A stretch of 64,000 bases of DNA from Chloracidobacterium sp. N (lineage in GTDB: Bacteria; Acidobacteriota; Blastocatellia; Chloracidobacteriales; Chloracidobacteriaceae): assembly GCF_018304765.1 (NCBI RefSeq), contig NZ_CP072643.1:496001-560000 (forward strand), given 5' to 3'. Numbering within the stretch: position 1 is the first letter of the stretch; each line of letters starts with the position of its first letter. The translations under genes were made by a program, and so were the position numbers. Positions 27,283 through 36,854 of this stretch are shown here, piece by piece. The notes below the pieces were generated by a model. It saw nothing but the letters and a program-made list of their open reading frames with translations, was not told the DNA's origin and made no database searches.

Positions 27283-29322
27283 ATGCGCCGCATGAAACGC
27301 TTGTGGCTGGTATGTTGTATCACGCTCCTGGGTTTTGTTCTGCCGACGCTGCCCGTCGCCCTGCCGGCGGCCGCGTTTTCACCGATGCCGGATTCACCTT
27401 CCCTGTCTCGTCCGACCCTGCAAATGGGCCCGGTCCGCGCGCCCGAACTGGAAGGCGGCATGGCCTGGTTCAACGTTCCGGGCCCGCTGTCGCTCGCCCA
27501 ACTGCGCGGGAAAGTCGTCCTGCTCGACTTCTGGACCTACTGCTGCATCAACTGCCTGCACGTCATTCCCGACCTGAAAGCCCTTGAAGCCAAATATCCC
27601 AACGAACTGGTGGTGATTGGCGTGCATTCGGGCAAGTTCAAGACCGAAAAGGAAACGAACAGCATTCAGCAGGCCGTCGTGCGCTACGACATCCGGCATC
27701 CCGTCGTCAACGACGCCAACTTTGCCATCTGGAACGCCTATGCCGTTCGCGCCTGGCCGACGCTGGTGCTCATTTCGCCGGATGGCTACGTGGCCAGCCG
27801 GTACGCCGGCGAAGGCCACCGCGAGGAACTCGACCGCGACATTGCCGCCCTGATTGCTGAAGCCCGCAAAAAAGGCACGCTCAAGCTGGACCCCGTTGAA
27901 GTTGTCCCGCGGCCGTCCCAGGAAACCGACAGCCCGCTTCGCTTTCCCGGCAAGGTGTATGCCGACGCCGCCAGCCAGCGGCTGTTCATTGCCGACACCA
28001 ACCACCACCGCATTGTCGTTGCCGGCTTCGACGGAAAGGTGCTCGACACCATCGGCTCCGGCGCACCCGGCACGCGGAACGGGCAGTACGACTTTGCCGA
28101 GTTCCGGTATCCCCAGGGCATGGCGCTCGATGGCGATTTCCTGTACGTCGCCGACACGGGCAACCACCTCCTCCGGCGCGTCAACCTCAAAACCAGGATG
28201 GTTGAAACCGTTGCCGGCACCGGCAAAAACGAACGCAGCCGGCAGACCGGGCCAGGAACGAGTGTCGGCTTGAGTTCCCCGTGGGACCTGGCCATCCACG
28301 GGCGCACCCTGTTCATCGCCATGGCCGGCGCGCATCAGATTTGGCAGTACAACCTCGATACCGGCGTGGTTGGTCCTTATGCCGGCACAGGCGCCGAAGG
28401 ACGGCAGGACGGCACCCTGGAGACGGCTGTTTTTGCCCAGCCGTCGGGGCTGTCCACCGACGGCAAGCGGCTCTACGTGGCCGACAGTGAAATCAGCGCC
28501 GTGCGGGCCATCGATCTGGCAACGGGGCAGGTGACAACGCTGGCCGGCGGCGATCTGTTCGACTTCGGCGACGCCAACGGCAAGGGCGAAAATGCCCGGT
28601 TTCAGCATCCTTTGGGCGTGGCGGCCGCCGAGCGCAAGCTGTATGTCGCCGACACCTACAACCACAAACTGCGCACCATTGACCTGCGCACGCGGTTCGT
28701 CTCGAACCTCATCGGCAGTGGCGTGCCGGGGCTTCAGAATGACCTGCCGGCGCTGTTTCACGAACCCGGCGGGCTGTCCTACGCCGCCGGAAAACTGTTT
28801 GTCGCCGACACGAACAACCACGTCATCCGGCTTGTGGAGTTTGAGCCGACGCGGGTAAGCACCTTTGCTTTTGACAAGCTCACGGCTCCGACGCCCATCA
28901 AACTCAAGGCCGACGCCCTGCCCAACGAAGAGCAGATCGGCGTCCCGACCCAGCGCCTCACGCCCGGCGCGGGTGAAATCGTCGTGGACATTCTGCTTCC
29001 GCCGGGCTTCAAGTACGCGCCTACGGCCGAGCAACGGTATTTTGTCAGCATCGAGGCCGGCACCGAAGGCCTGACCATTCCGGCCAAGGCCATGGCGGTC
29101 ACGTCGTCCAAGCTGCGGTTTCCCGTCAGCATCCCCTACACGGTGACGGCCAACGGCATGGGCGCGTTCGATGTCGTGGTTTCCGTCACCTTCTGCAAGG
29201 AAGGCAACGAAGGCTTCTGTTCGGTCGCCACCTACCGGTTTCACGTGCCGTTTATCGGGCGGCCCAAAGGCAGCACCAAACGGCCCGTCCTCCTGAAATC
29301 CATTCCCCCGCCGACGCCGTAA
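27283..29322 (+). CDS. exported thioredoxin-like protein with NHL-repeat propeller (NHLRC2-like)
   Basis: About 679 residues from the ATG at 27283. A signal peptide (WLVCCITLLGFVLPTLPVAL...) precedes a thioredoxin-like domain with the redox motif WTYCCINCLHVIPDL (CINC as CxxC) and AVRAWPTLVLISPDG. An NHL beta-propeller follows, with repeats such as FIADTNHHRIVVAGFDG, YVADTGNHLLRRVN, YVADTYNHKLRTID and FVADTNNHVIRLVE. A C-terminal beta domain ends the chain. The domain order matches animal NHLRC2 and bacterial homologues. A thiol-redox or scaffold role in the periplasm is likely; substrates are unknown. It is divergent from copZ, which may or may not be meaningful. Confidence 0.88.
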   Translation: MRRMKRLWLVCCITLLGFVLPTLPVALPAAAFSPMPDSPSLSRPTLQMGPVRAPELEGGMAWFNVPGPLSLAQLRGKVVLLDFWTYCCINCLHVIPDLKALEAKYPNELVVIGVHSGKFKTEKETNSIQQAVVRYDIRHPVVNDANFAIWNAYAVRAWPTLVLISPDGYVASRYAGEGHREELDRDIAALIAEARKKGTLKLDPVEVVPRPSQETDSPLRFPGKVYADAASQRLFIADTNHHRIVVAGFDGKVLDTIGSGAPGTRNGQYDFAEFRYPQGMALDGDFLYVADTGNHLLRRVNLKTRMVETVAGTGKNERSRQTGPGTSVGLSSPWDLAIHGRTLFIAMAGAHQIWQYNLDTGVVGPYAGTGAEGRQDGTLETAVFAQPSGLSTDGKRLYVADSEISAVRAIDLATGQVTTLAGGDLFDFGDANGKGENARFQHPLGVAAAERKLYVADTYNHKLRTIDLRTRFVSNLIGSGVPGLQNDLPALFHEPGGLSYAAGKLFVADTNNHVIRLVEFEPTRVSTFAFDKLTAPTPIKLKADALPNEEQIGVPTQRLTPGAGEIVVDILLPPGFKYAPTAEQRYFVSIEAGTEGLTIPAKAMAVTSSKLRFPVSIPYTVTANGMGAFDVVVSVTFCKEGNEGFCSVATYRFHVPFIGRPKGSTKRPVLLKSIPPPTP

Positions 29323-29358
29323 GTCGTGCGCCCTGAGTCACCAACTGAGTCACCAACG

Positions 29359-30255
29359 ATGAAAGTCCAGCCATTTACGATTGGCCTCGTGCAGATGCGG
29401 TGCGCCGCCGACCGGGCGGAAAATCTCGACCGGGCGGCGCACTTCGTCCGGGAAGCGGCCGACCGGGGCGCGCGGGTGATCTGCCTGCCCGAACTCTTTC
29501 AGTCGCCCTACTTCTGCCAGATGGAGGACACGGCGCTGTTTGACCGCGCCGAACCGTTCGACGACAGTCCCTCTTTGCGGGCAATGCAGGCTGTGGCGCG
29601 GGAGACGCGGACGTACCTCTTCGTGCCGTTTTTTGAACGGCGGGCGGCCGGCCTCTACCACAACAGCGTGGCGCTCGTGGATGACCGGGGCGACATCCGC
29701 GGGCTGTACCGCAAGATGCACATTCCCGACGACCCGGCCTACTACGAAAAGTTTTACTTCACGCCCGGCGACCTGGGCTTCGTCGCCTTCGACACGCCCT
29801 ACGGACGCTTAGCCTCGCTTATTTGCTGGGATCAGTGGTTTCCCGAAGGCGCACGGCTGGCGGCGCTGCGCGGCGCGACGGTGCTGTTTTATCCCACGGC
29901 CATCGGCTGGCATCCCTACGAAAAGGAAACCCACGGGGCCGCCCAGCGCGACGCCTGGCGGACGGTGCAGCGTGGGCATGCCATTGCCAACGGGATGTAT
30001 GTCGCGGCGGTCAACCGGATTGGCTTTGAACCGTCGCCAACCGATGAGCTGGGCGGACTGGAGTTCTGGGGCAGTTCCTTTGTGGCCGACCCCCAGGGCG
30101 TGATCGTGGCCGAGGCGCCGACGGATGAAGAAACCATCCTGCTCGCCGAGGTCAACCCCTCCCGACTGGAAGACGTACGGCGCAACTGGCCCTTTCTGCG
30201 TGACCGGCGCATTGAAGCCTACGACGGGCTGACCCGGCGCTTTCTCGATTCGTGA
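29359..30255 (+). CDS. aguB: N-carbamoylputrescine amidase
   Basis: 298 residues from the ATG at 29359. The nitrilase-fold triad is visible: Glu in ICLPELFQSPYFCQ, Lys in LYRKMHIPDDPAYYEKFYF, Cys in SLICWDQWFPEGARLAALRG. The block IGWHPYEKETHGAAQRDAWR and GGLEFWGSSFVADPQG are typical of AguB. It hydrolyses N-carbamoylputrescine to putrescine, CO2 and ammonia. Agmatine deiminase (aguA) lies two genes downstream, giving the two-step route from agmatine. The stop overlaps the next start (TGATG). Confidence 0.94.
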   Translation: MKVQPFTIGLVQMRCAADRAENLDRAAHFVREAADRGARVICLPELFQSPYFCQMEDTALFDRAEPFDDSPSLRAMQAVARETRTYLFVPFFERRAAGLYHNSVALVDDRGDIRGLYRKMHIPDDPAYYEKFYFTPGDLGFVAFDTPYGRLASLICWDQWFPEGARLAALRGATVLFYPTAIGWHPYEKETHGAAQRDAWRTVQRGHAIANGMYVAAVNRIGFEPSPTDELGGLEFWGSSFVADPQGVIVAEAPTDEETILLAEVNPSRLEDVRRNWPFLRDRRIEAYDGLTRRFLDS

Positions 30256-32411
30256 TGCAAAGCATGTGGCGCAGGGGTTGGCTGGCGGGCTTCTGGGTGC
30301 TGTGGCTCGTCTTTTCGGGTGTGGCCCAGCCGGAGACCCCGCCGGAGACGCCGCTCTCCCTGGATGAACCGGTGAAGCTTTCTGTCTGGAAATACCGGCC
30401 GGGTGATGATCCGCGCTGGGCGGACCCCAACCTGGATGACCGGGACTGGAAGGTGCTGCACCTCGACACCCAGGCTTTCACCGAAGCCGGGTGGCGCTCC
30501 GGGCCCGGCTGGTATCGCACCACGGTGGTTGTTGCCGACCAGTCCCTGTTGGGTCTCCTGGTCGTCCATGCCATCTCGCACTCCGCCTATGAAGCCTATG
30601 TCAACGGCCACAGGATCGGCCAGCTTGGCCGCCTTGCGCCGCAGCCGTCGTTCCCCAATGGCTTTACTTATGCACCGCTGCGGATTCCGGCGGAAGCTTA
30701 CGGTGGTCAGGGCCGGCTCGTCATTGCCATTCGGACGTGGGAAAAGCTGAGTCCGCCGCTGGTCACGGGCGGGGCCTTCTACGGCGCCCAACTTGGTCAC
30801 ACTGACCGGCTTGACCGCGATCTCCAGAAGTTGCGCGCTGAACGCATGCAAAGGGATATAGCGCGGGTGGCCACGGCCCTGACCATTGGCTTTTTCGCCG
30901 TCTATCATCTGTATCTCTACTTCAGCCTTTATGTTTACCAGGGGAGAAGCAGTCAGCGGGAATACCTCTGGCTGAGTCTGTTTGCGGCCGGCTACGCCCT
31001 GAACTCGCTCTCGCTCGCCAATCTTTTGCTGGAGTACGTCTCCCTGCTGGCCTACAACCAGCTCAACGTGGTCTCCATCCAGTTTCAGCTCATCACGGGC
31101 ACTGGCTTCCTGTTCAGCTTTCTCAAGCTTCCCCCGCCGCGGTGGGTGCGCTGGTTTCAGATCACGCTGGGCCTGGTGATTTTGGGCACGCTTGCCCTGC
31201 CCGGCTGGTTTTTGCAAGGTCTGGTCCGCAGTCTGATATTTGCCGTTCCCGTGGCCGCCCTGTTGGGCTTCACGAGCATTCTGGTCGGACGTGAGGCGTG
31301 GCGGGGCAACGTGGCCGCCCGAACCCTGTGTTTTTCCATGGGGCTGATCATACTGGCCGAAGCGGTCCAGATTACAAAAACCATCGTCCTGCCCATGGTT
31401 GAACCCCAGTCGGCGGTGGCCATGTGGTTCGCCGGCCCGGTTGCGGGCTACCTGGTGGAAATCAGTTTCGGGGCGTTGCTCCTGACCATGGCCGGGGCTG
31501 TGGCGCGGCGCTACCGGGACGAGATTGACGCGGTCAACCGCAATCTTGAACGTCTGGTGTCTGAGCGGACGGTCGAGGTGCAGCGGCAGCGCGATGAACT
31601 GGAGCAGAAAAATCAGGACATCGAAGACAGTCTGCGCTACGCACAAACCATGCAGCAGGCCGTACTGCCGGACATCAAAAACCTGCACGCGACCTTTGCC
31701 GAGGCCTTTGCACTGTGGAAACCACGTGACATCGTCTCCGGCGACTTTTACTGGTTTCACCAGACCGAACGGGCCTGTCTGGTGGCCGTGGCCGACTGCA
31801 CCGGCCACGGCGTTCCGGGCGCGTTTATGTCGTTTATCGGCAACGATCTGCTCACTCAGATCGTCGTCGAGCGCAAGATTGACGACCCGGCCCGCATTCT
31901 GGCCGAACTGGACGCCGGTGTGCAGCGTGCCCTCAAGCAGGGCAGCCACGAGTCGGTCAGCGTGGAAGACGGCATGGACATCGGCATCTGTCGCTTTACG
32001 GCCGACGGAGTGACGTTTGCCGGCGCGCGCCGTCCGTTGTATGCCGTCGCCGACGGCCAGTTGACCGAATACGCCGGCTCACGGCATCCCATCGGGGGAC
32101 GGGCGCGCAAACCACGTCACTTCGAGAATGTCGCCGTTGCCGTCACATCGCCGATGATGCTTTACCTGACCACGGACGGTTTCGCCGACCAACCGGATGC
32201 CCAAGGCAAGCGGTTCAAGACGGGTCCGCTTATGCAACTCCTGCGCGACATCGCCACCCGCCCGGCCGGGCAGCAACGGGTGGCGCTCGAAACGGCGCTG
32301 GACGAACATCAGGGCCACACCGCGCAACGTGATGACATCACGATTGTCGGTTTACGGCTTGATGCCTCACTGGTTCGCTGGAATGGAAGCACCACCCATG
32401 CAACTCCTTGA
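30255..32411 (+). CDS. membrane-bound SpoIIE/PP2C-type phosphatase with seven-helix sensor module
   Basis: 718 residues from the ATG at 30255, which overlaps the aguB stop. After a signal peptide (LAGFWVLWLVFSGVAQ) comes a jelly-roll-like extracytoplasmic domain (about 30-180: GPGWYRTTVVV, AYEAYVNGHRIGQLGRL). About seven membrane helices follow (about 200-410), as in 7TMR-DISM proteins. A coiled coil (RNLERLVSERTVEVQRQRDE) leads to a PP2C-like SpoIIE domain with RDIVSGDFYWF, VAVADCTGHGVPGAFMS, YLTTDGFADQ and RDDITIVGLR. It should dephosphorylate an anti-sigma-antagonist-type target in response to an external ligand. It lies inside the agmatine operon. Confidence 0.88.
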   Translation: MQSMWRRGWLAGFWVLWLVFSGVAQPETPPETPLSLDEPVKLSVWKYRPGDDPRWADPNLDDRDWKVLHLDTQAFTEAGWRSGPGWYRTTVVVADQSLLGLLVVHAISHSAYEAYVNGHRIGQLGRLAPQPSFPNGFTYAPLRIPAEAYGGQGRLVIAIRTWEKLSPPLVTGGAFYGAQLGHTDRLDRDLQKLRAERMQRDIARVATALTIGFFAVYHLYLYFSLYVYQGRSSQREYLWLSLFAAGYALNSLSLANLLLEYVSLLAYNQLNVVSIQFQLITGTGFLFSFLKLPPPRWVRWFQITLGLVILGTLALPGWFLQGLVRSLIFAVPVAALLGFTSILVGREAWRGNVAARTLCFSMGLIILAEAVQITKTIVLPMVEPQSAVAMWFAGPVAGYLVEISFGALLLTMAGAVARRYRDEIDAVNRNLERLVSERTVEVQRQRDELEQKNQDIEDSLRYAQTMQQAVLPDIKNLHATFAEAFALWKPRDIVSGDFYWFHQTERACLVAVADCTGHGVPGAFMSFIGNDLLTQIVVERKIDDPARILAELDAGVQRALKQGSHESVSVEDGMDIGICRFTADGVTFAGARRPLYAVADGQLTEYAGSRHPIGGRARKPRHFENVAVAVTSPMMLYLTTDGFADQPDAQGKRFKTGPLMQLLRDIATRPAGQQRVALETALDEHQGHTAQRDDITIVGLRLDASLVRWNGSTTHATP

Positions 32412-33537
32412 TGCGGCCCCGGCTGCCCTTGGTTTCCGCCATCCGGCCGAATGGGAGCCCCAGGCGGCCACCTGGCTGGCGTTTCCCCATAACCGTACGG
32501 ACTATCCGGGCAAGCTCCGGCCCGTGCAGTGGGCCTACGGGGAAATCATCCGCAAGCTGGCCGACCGGCAGCCGGTTCACGTGGTCGTTCAGGATACGAC
32601 GCTCCAGGCACAGGCCCGGAATATGCTGCGGCGCATGGGGGCCAACCTCGCCCAGGTACGCTTTTTTCGCGTCCCCACCAATCGCGGCTGGCTGCGCGAT
32701 GCCGGGCCGATTTTTGTCGTCCGCGACCGGGACGGCGCACGCGAAGCCGCCATCTGCAAGTTTCGCTTCAACGCCTGGGCCAAATACCCGGATTTCCGGC
32801 TCGACGACGAGCTGGCCCTGCGGCTGGCAAAGCAGCTTGGCTTTCCGGTGTTCGTTCCGCACGCCAAAGGGCAACCGGTTGTGCTGGAAGGCGGCGCCGT
32901 GGATGTCAACGGGCAGGGCGTGGTGATGACCACCGAGGAATGTCTGCTCGATACGGTGACGCAGCCGCGCAACCCGCACCTGTCACGGGCGGAAGTGGAA
33001 GCCGTGCTGCGCGACACCCTGGGGGTTTCGACCGTCTGGTGGCTTGGGAAAGGCATTGCCGGTGACGACACCCACGGCCACGTGGACGATCTGGCCCGGT
33101 TCGTCAATCCGACGACACTGGTGCTGTGCGATGAAACCGATGCCGGCGATGCCAACTACGCAGCGCTCAAGGAAAACCACGAGCGCGCGCAGGATTTCCG
33201 GCTGCCCGACGGCTCACGTCCCGAGGTCATCCGTCTGCCGATGCCGCGCCCACTCATCTTTGCCGGCCAGCGATTGCCGGCCAGTTATGCCAACTTTTAC
33301 ATCGCCAACGGGCTGGTTCTCGTGCCCACGTTCAACGATCCCAACGACCGCGTGGCGCTTGGCATTCTCGGTGAGTGCTTTCCGAATCGGACCGTGTGCG
33401 GTATCCATGCCGTGGATTTGGTCTGGGGGCTGGGCACCCTGCACTGCCTGACTCATGAACAGCCGGCCGGCGTACCGGCCGCTCCCGAACCGGCACCAAC
33501 TTCCCCACAGGGTGCAAGTTTGGTTGAAACGGACTAG
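32398..33537 (+). CDS. aguA: agmatine deiminase
   Basis: 379 residues from the ATG at 32398, overlapping the preceding gene by 14 bases. The agmatine deiminase marks are EWEPQAATWLAFPHNRTDYP, NRGWLRDAGPIFVVRD, FNAWAKYPDFRLDDELA, VLEGGAVDVNGQGVVMTTEE, GDDTHGHVDDLARFV (catalytic His/Asp) and the nucleophile Cys in LGTLHCLTHEQP. It converts agmatine to N-carbamoylputrescine and ammonia. With aguB it completes putrescine synthesis from agmatine. Arginine decarboxylase is not in the window. Confidence 0.95.
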   Translation: MQLLDAAPAALGFRHPAEWEPQAATWLAFPHNRTDYPGKLRPVQWAYGEIIRKLADRQPVHVVVQDTTLQAQARNMLRRMGANLAQVRFFRVPTNRGWLRDAGPIFVVRDRDGAREAAICKFRFNAWAKYPDFRLDDELALRLAKQLGFPVFVPHAKGQPVVLEGGAVDVNGQGVVMTTEECLLDTVTQPRNPHLSRAEVEAVLRDTLGVSTVWWLGKGIAGDDTHGHVDDLARFVNPTTLVLCDETDAGDANYAALKENHERAQDFRLPDGSRPEVIRLPMPRPLIFAGQRLPASYANFYIANGLVLVPTFNDPNDRVALGILGECFPNRTVCGIHAVDLVWGLGTLHCLTHEQPAGVPAAPEPAPTSPQGASLVETD

Positions 33538-33616
33538 GATTGCAGGTCGTACCCGTGCGGTGTCTGCCCCCAGGCGCCGATACCATTGCCCGTCACGTGG
33601 AGTATCGAAAACCCCT

Positions 33617-34633
33617 ATGGCAAGCTGGCAGGCAGCAGCGCTCGCGCGCTTCATCGCCTTCAAAATCAAGCGCAAGCCGACCTCGCAGGACGAAATGCAG
33701 ATCGTGCGTCAGGCGCGACAGAAGCTGGGACACATGCCCGGCTACGTTCAGCCGGCGATTCCTGAAGACCTGCACATTCGTACCGTGTCCCTGACCACGC
33801 TGGACAGCGACATCATCCGGGGTGAATGGCTGGCGTGGAAGACGGACTATCCGCCTGCCACGGTGCTGTATCTCCACGGCGGAGGCTATATCGCCTGTTC
33901 GCCACGAACCCATCGCCCTATCACCGTAACACTGGCCACACTTCTGCGCGGACGGGTCTTCGCGCTGGATTACCGGCTGGCCCCGGAACACCGCTTCCCG
34001 GCAGCTCTCGATGATGCTGTTGCCGCCTACCGCTGGCTGATTGAAGGGCAGCGGATGGCACCGCGCCAACTCGTCCTGGCCGGCGACTCGGCAGGCGGGG
34101 GGCTGACGCTCTCCACCCTGGTCCGGCTGCGTGAGCTGGGTCTGCCCCAACCGGCTGGCGCGGTACTCTACTCGCCCTGGACGGATTTGGCCGGCACGGG
34201 TGAAACGCTCGAAACCAATACCGACCGGGATGTGATGTTTTACGGCGCGGGTATCCGCCTTGCCGGCCGCATTTATGCCGGGGACACACCGCCCGACCAT
34301 CCGCTGGTTTCGCCGCTTTACGCCGACCTGCATGGGCTTCCCCCGTTGCTGGTCTTTGCCAGTTCCAGCGAAGTGCTGCTTGACGATGCCCGCCGCCTGG
34401 CAGCACGTGCGGAAGCCGCCGGTGTTTCGGTCGAGTTGCACATCGAAGCCGACCTGCCGCACGTGTGGCCGATTTTCTGCCGCCTTATCCCGGAAGGACG
34501 GCGCACGCTGGCAGCGACGGCGGCGTTCATCCGGCGCGCCGTCAACCACGCTTCGTCCTCAAATTCTCAGCTTCCAGGGCCTTCCATCCATGACTACCGC
34601 CTCGCTGCAAGCACTGCTGTCACGGCTCATTGA
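33617..34633 (+). CDS. alpha/beta-hydrolase of the hormone-sensitive-lipase (family IV) type
   Basis: About 338 residues from the ATG at 33617. The family IV marks are the oxyanion motif LYLHGGGYIACSPRTHR, YRLAPEHRFPAALDDAVAAY, nucleophile elbow LAGDSAGGGLTLST, an acidic-residue region in SSSEVLLDDARRLA and the His in DLPHVWPIF. It should hydrolyse short-chain esters or small lipids; the natural substrate is unknown. There is no signal peptide. Its 3' end overlaps the next gene by 44 bases. Confidence 0.9.
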   Translation: MASWQAAALARFIAFKIKRKPTSQDEMQIVRQARQKLGHMPGYVQPAIPEDLHIRTVSLTTLDSDIIRGEWLAWKTDYPPATVLYLHGGGYIACSPRTHRPITVTLATLLRGRVFALDYRLAPEHRFPAALDDAVAAYRWLIEGQRMAPRQLVLAGDSAGGGLTLSTLVRLRELGLPQPAGAVLYSPWTDLAGTGETLETNTDRDVMFYGAGIRLAGRIYAGDTPPDHPLVSPLYADLHGLPPLLVFASSSEVLLDDARRLAARAEAAGVSVELHIEADLPHVWPIFCRLIPEGRRTLAATAAFIRRAVNHASSSNSQLPGPSIHDYRLAASTAVTAH

Positions 34634-35447
34634 CTACGCCGGGCTGTTCCCGCCGGCGGCGCTGGATTTGGCAAACGCCGTGGAGAACTACCGGCGTTTC
34701 CGCACCTCGGCCGATGCCTGGATGCTGGGGGCATTTGTGCTCCCGGCCGGCCAGGTCAGCGCTTTCCAGTCGGCAACCCAGATGGCGGCCTCGCCGGACG
34801 ACCCACCGTTCCGCTGGCCGGTCAGCCTGCTCGTTGAAGCTACCGATCTGCCCCCGGACGGATTGCATGTGGTGGCGGTCGAAGCCAAAACCAACGATCC
34901 GGCCGTGGTACGGCGGTTCGTGGAACGCTGGCCCACAGCTCAGGTCTTCATCGAACTGAATCCGACGGACGAGCGCGAAGTGATGTGGGCGACGCTGCGC
35001 GAACTGGGGGCCGGGGCCAAAATCCGCACCGGCGGACTGACAGCCGAGGCGTTCCCTTCGCCTGAAACTGTGGCGAGCTTCATCCTCCGCGCTGCTGACT
35101 GGCGGGTGCCGTTCAAGGCCACGGCCGGACTCCATCATCCCATCCGCGCCATGTATCCCCTGACCTACGCCCCTGACAGCCCGCAGGGACTCATGCACGG
35201 TTTTCTGAACGTCTTTCTGGCCGCCGCCTTCGCCTGGCATGGCATGGCCCCGGACAACGTCGAACGGGTGCTCCTCGAAGAAGACGTGTCGAACTTTCAG
35301 TTCACGGACGCCGGTGTGACCTGGCACTGCCAGACCCTTCCAACGGAAGCTATCGCGGCGGCGCGGCAGAGTTTTTGCCGCTCTTACGGCTCCTGCTCCT
35401 TTGACGAACCACGCGCCGATTTGCGCGCCCTCGGTCTTCTGGACTGA
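34590..35447 (+). CDS. conserved hypothetical protein
   Basis: 285 residues from the ATG at 34590. It begins MTTASLQALLSRLIDYAGLF and PPAALDLANAVENYRRF, and later has LGAGAKIRTGGLTAEAFPSP, VPFKATAGLHHPIRAMYPLT and HGFLNVFLAAAFAWHGM. The conserved K(I/F)(R/K)TGG and KATAGLHHP blocks suggest a TIM-barrel-like enzyme, but I do not recognise a named family. It has no membrane segment or signal peptide. It overlaps the upstream lipase and is followed after 23 bases by proA. Confidence 0.75.
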   Translation: MTTASLQALLSRLIDYAGLFPPAALDLANAVENYRRFRTSADAWMLGAFVLPAGQVSAFQSATQMAASPDDPPFRWPVSLLVEATDLPPDGLHVVAVEAKTNDPAVVRRFVERWPTAQVFIELNPTDEREVMWATLRELGAGAKIRTGGLTAEAFPSPETVASFILRAADWRVPFKATAGLHHPIRAMYPLTYAPDSPQGLMHGFLNVFLAAAFAWHGMAPDNVERVLLEEDVSNFQFTDAGVTWHCQTLPTEAIAAARQSFCRSYGSCSFDEPRADLRALGLLD

Positions 35448-35470
35448 CCCATCTGGATTTGCCCTGCCGT

Positions 35471-36739
35471 ATGTTTGAACTACGCCACCACCTCATGGCT
35501 GCGAAACAAGCCAGCCGCCGGGCCGCCACCCTCAATGCCAACATCAAACATCAGGTCCTGCTGGCGCTGGCCGATGCCATTGACGCCCGGCGCGCCACCC
35601 TGCAGGCCGCCAATGCGGAAGACCTGGCTGCGGCTGAACGCGCCGGGCTGGCCGCGCCGCTGCGGGACCGCCTCGCGCTGACCGACAAAACGTTGACTGC
35701 CATGGTCGAAGGTTTGCGGGAGATAGCCGCCCAACCCGACCCGGTTGGCGAAATTGCCGAACTGCGCCGGCAGCCCAACGGCCTGCTCGTGGGACGGATG
35801 CGGATTCCGCTGGGAGTTGTGGCCATCATCTATGAATCGCGCCCCAACGTGACCGTGGATGCGGCGGCGCTGTGCCTCAAGGCCGGCAATGCCGTCGTGC
35901 TGCGCGGCGGCTCGGAGGCGTTTCATTCCAACCAGGCGTTGGGGCAGTTGATGGGCGCGGTGTTGGAATCGTTCGGTCTGCCGCCGGCGCTGGTGACGGT
36001 CATCCCCACGCCCGACCGCGCCATAGTCGCCGAACTGCTGGCCTGCGATGACCTCGTTGATCTTGTGATTCCACGCGGCGGAAAGGAACTCATCCGCTTT
36101 GTTGCCGGGCACTCACGGATTCCGGTCATCAAGCACTATGAAGGTGTCTGCCACACCTATCTGGATGCCAGCGCCGACCCGGCCATCGCCGTTCCGGTTG
36201 TGGTCAATGCCAAGGCCCAGCGTCCGGCGACGTGCAATGCCACCGAAACCCTGCTCATTCACGCGGCTGCCGTCGAGACCTGCCTGCTCCCGACAGTTCA
36301 GGCGCTGGTGGCAGCCGGCGTCGAGCTGCGCGTCTGTGAGCGTACCCAACAGGCGCTGCGTGAGCGGGGCTATGCGTCCGACCGGATCGTGGCGGCGCAG
36401 CCTTCTGACTTTGGCTGCGAGTTTCTGGACAACATTCTGGCCGTCAAAATCGTGGACGACTATGCCGCCGCCGTGGCGCACATTCAGACCTACGGTTCAC
36501 AGCACACCGAAGCCATCATCACCCGCGACCATGCGACAGCCATGCGCTTTCTCCGCGACATTGACTCCTCCACCGTCGTGGTCAATGCCTCAACCCGCTT
36601 TGCCGACGGGCAACAACTCGGCCTCGGCGCTGAAATCGGCATCAGCACGACCAAACTCCATGCCTTTGGCCCGATGGGTGCCCGCGAACTGACGACGCAG
36701 AAGTTTGTCGTTCTGGGCGAAGGACAGACCCGCACCTGA
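35471..36739 (+). CDS. proA: glutamate-5-semialdehyde dehydrogenase (gamma-glutamyl phosphate reductase)
   Basis: 422 residues from the ATG at 35471. Signature blocks are RMRIPLGVVAIIYESRPNVT, CLKAGNAVVLRGGSEAFHSN, LVIPRGGKELIRFV, HYEGVCHTYLDASAD, the catalytic-Cys segment QRPATCNATETLLIH, and GLGAEIGISTTKLHAFGPMG. It reduces gamma-glutamyl phosphate with NADPH in proline synthesis. proB and proC are not nearby. Confidence 0.96.
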   Translation: MFELRHHLMAAKQASRRAATLNANIKHQVLLALADAIDARRATLQAANAEDLAAAERAGLAAPLRDRLALTDKTLTAMVEGLREIAAQPDPVGEIAELRRQPNGLLVGRMRIPLGVVAIIYESRPNVTVDAAALCLKAGNAVVLRGGSEAFHSNQALGQLMGAVLESFGLPPALVTVIPTPDRAIVAELLACDDLVDLVIPRGGKELIRFVAGHSRIPVIKHYEGVCHTYLDASADPAIAVPVVVNAKAQRPATCNATETLLIHAAAVETCLLPTVQALVAAGVELRVCERTQQALRERGYASDRIVAAQPSDFGCEFLDNILAVKIVDDYAAAVAHIQTYGSQHTEAIITRDHATAMRFLRDIDSSTVVVNASTRFADGQQLGLGAEIGISTTKLHAFGPMGARELTTQKFVVLGEGQTRT

Positions 36740-36854
36740 TGCCGAAGGGCTGGATTTACGGGGCAAAAGGGCTGTTTGGACAGCCCGGCTTCGTGTAGGA
36801 TGTCGCCTGCCTTGACCTCACCATCATCCTCACCGACAAGGGGTTGTTTTCCTG

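Noticed and set aside
27225-27473. 83-residue N-terminal extension of CopZ
   Set aside because: The extension overlaps the divergent gene, has no similarity, and the internal ATG at 27224 has a proper ribosome site.
27394-29244. 616-codon open frame on the minus strand
   Set aside because: It is antisense to the thioredoxin/NHL gene; no family features and no ribosome site.
36769-36786. Hairpin GGGCTG-TTTGGA-CAGCCC after proA as an intrinsic terminator
   Set aside because: Only a 6-bp stem and no T tract follows; could be chance in GC-rich DNA.
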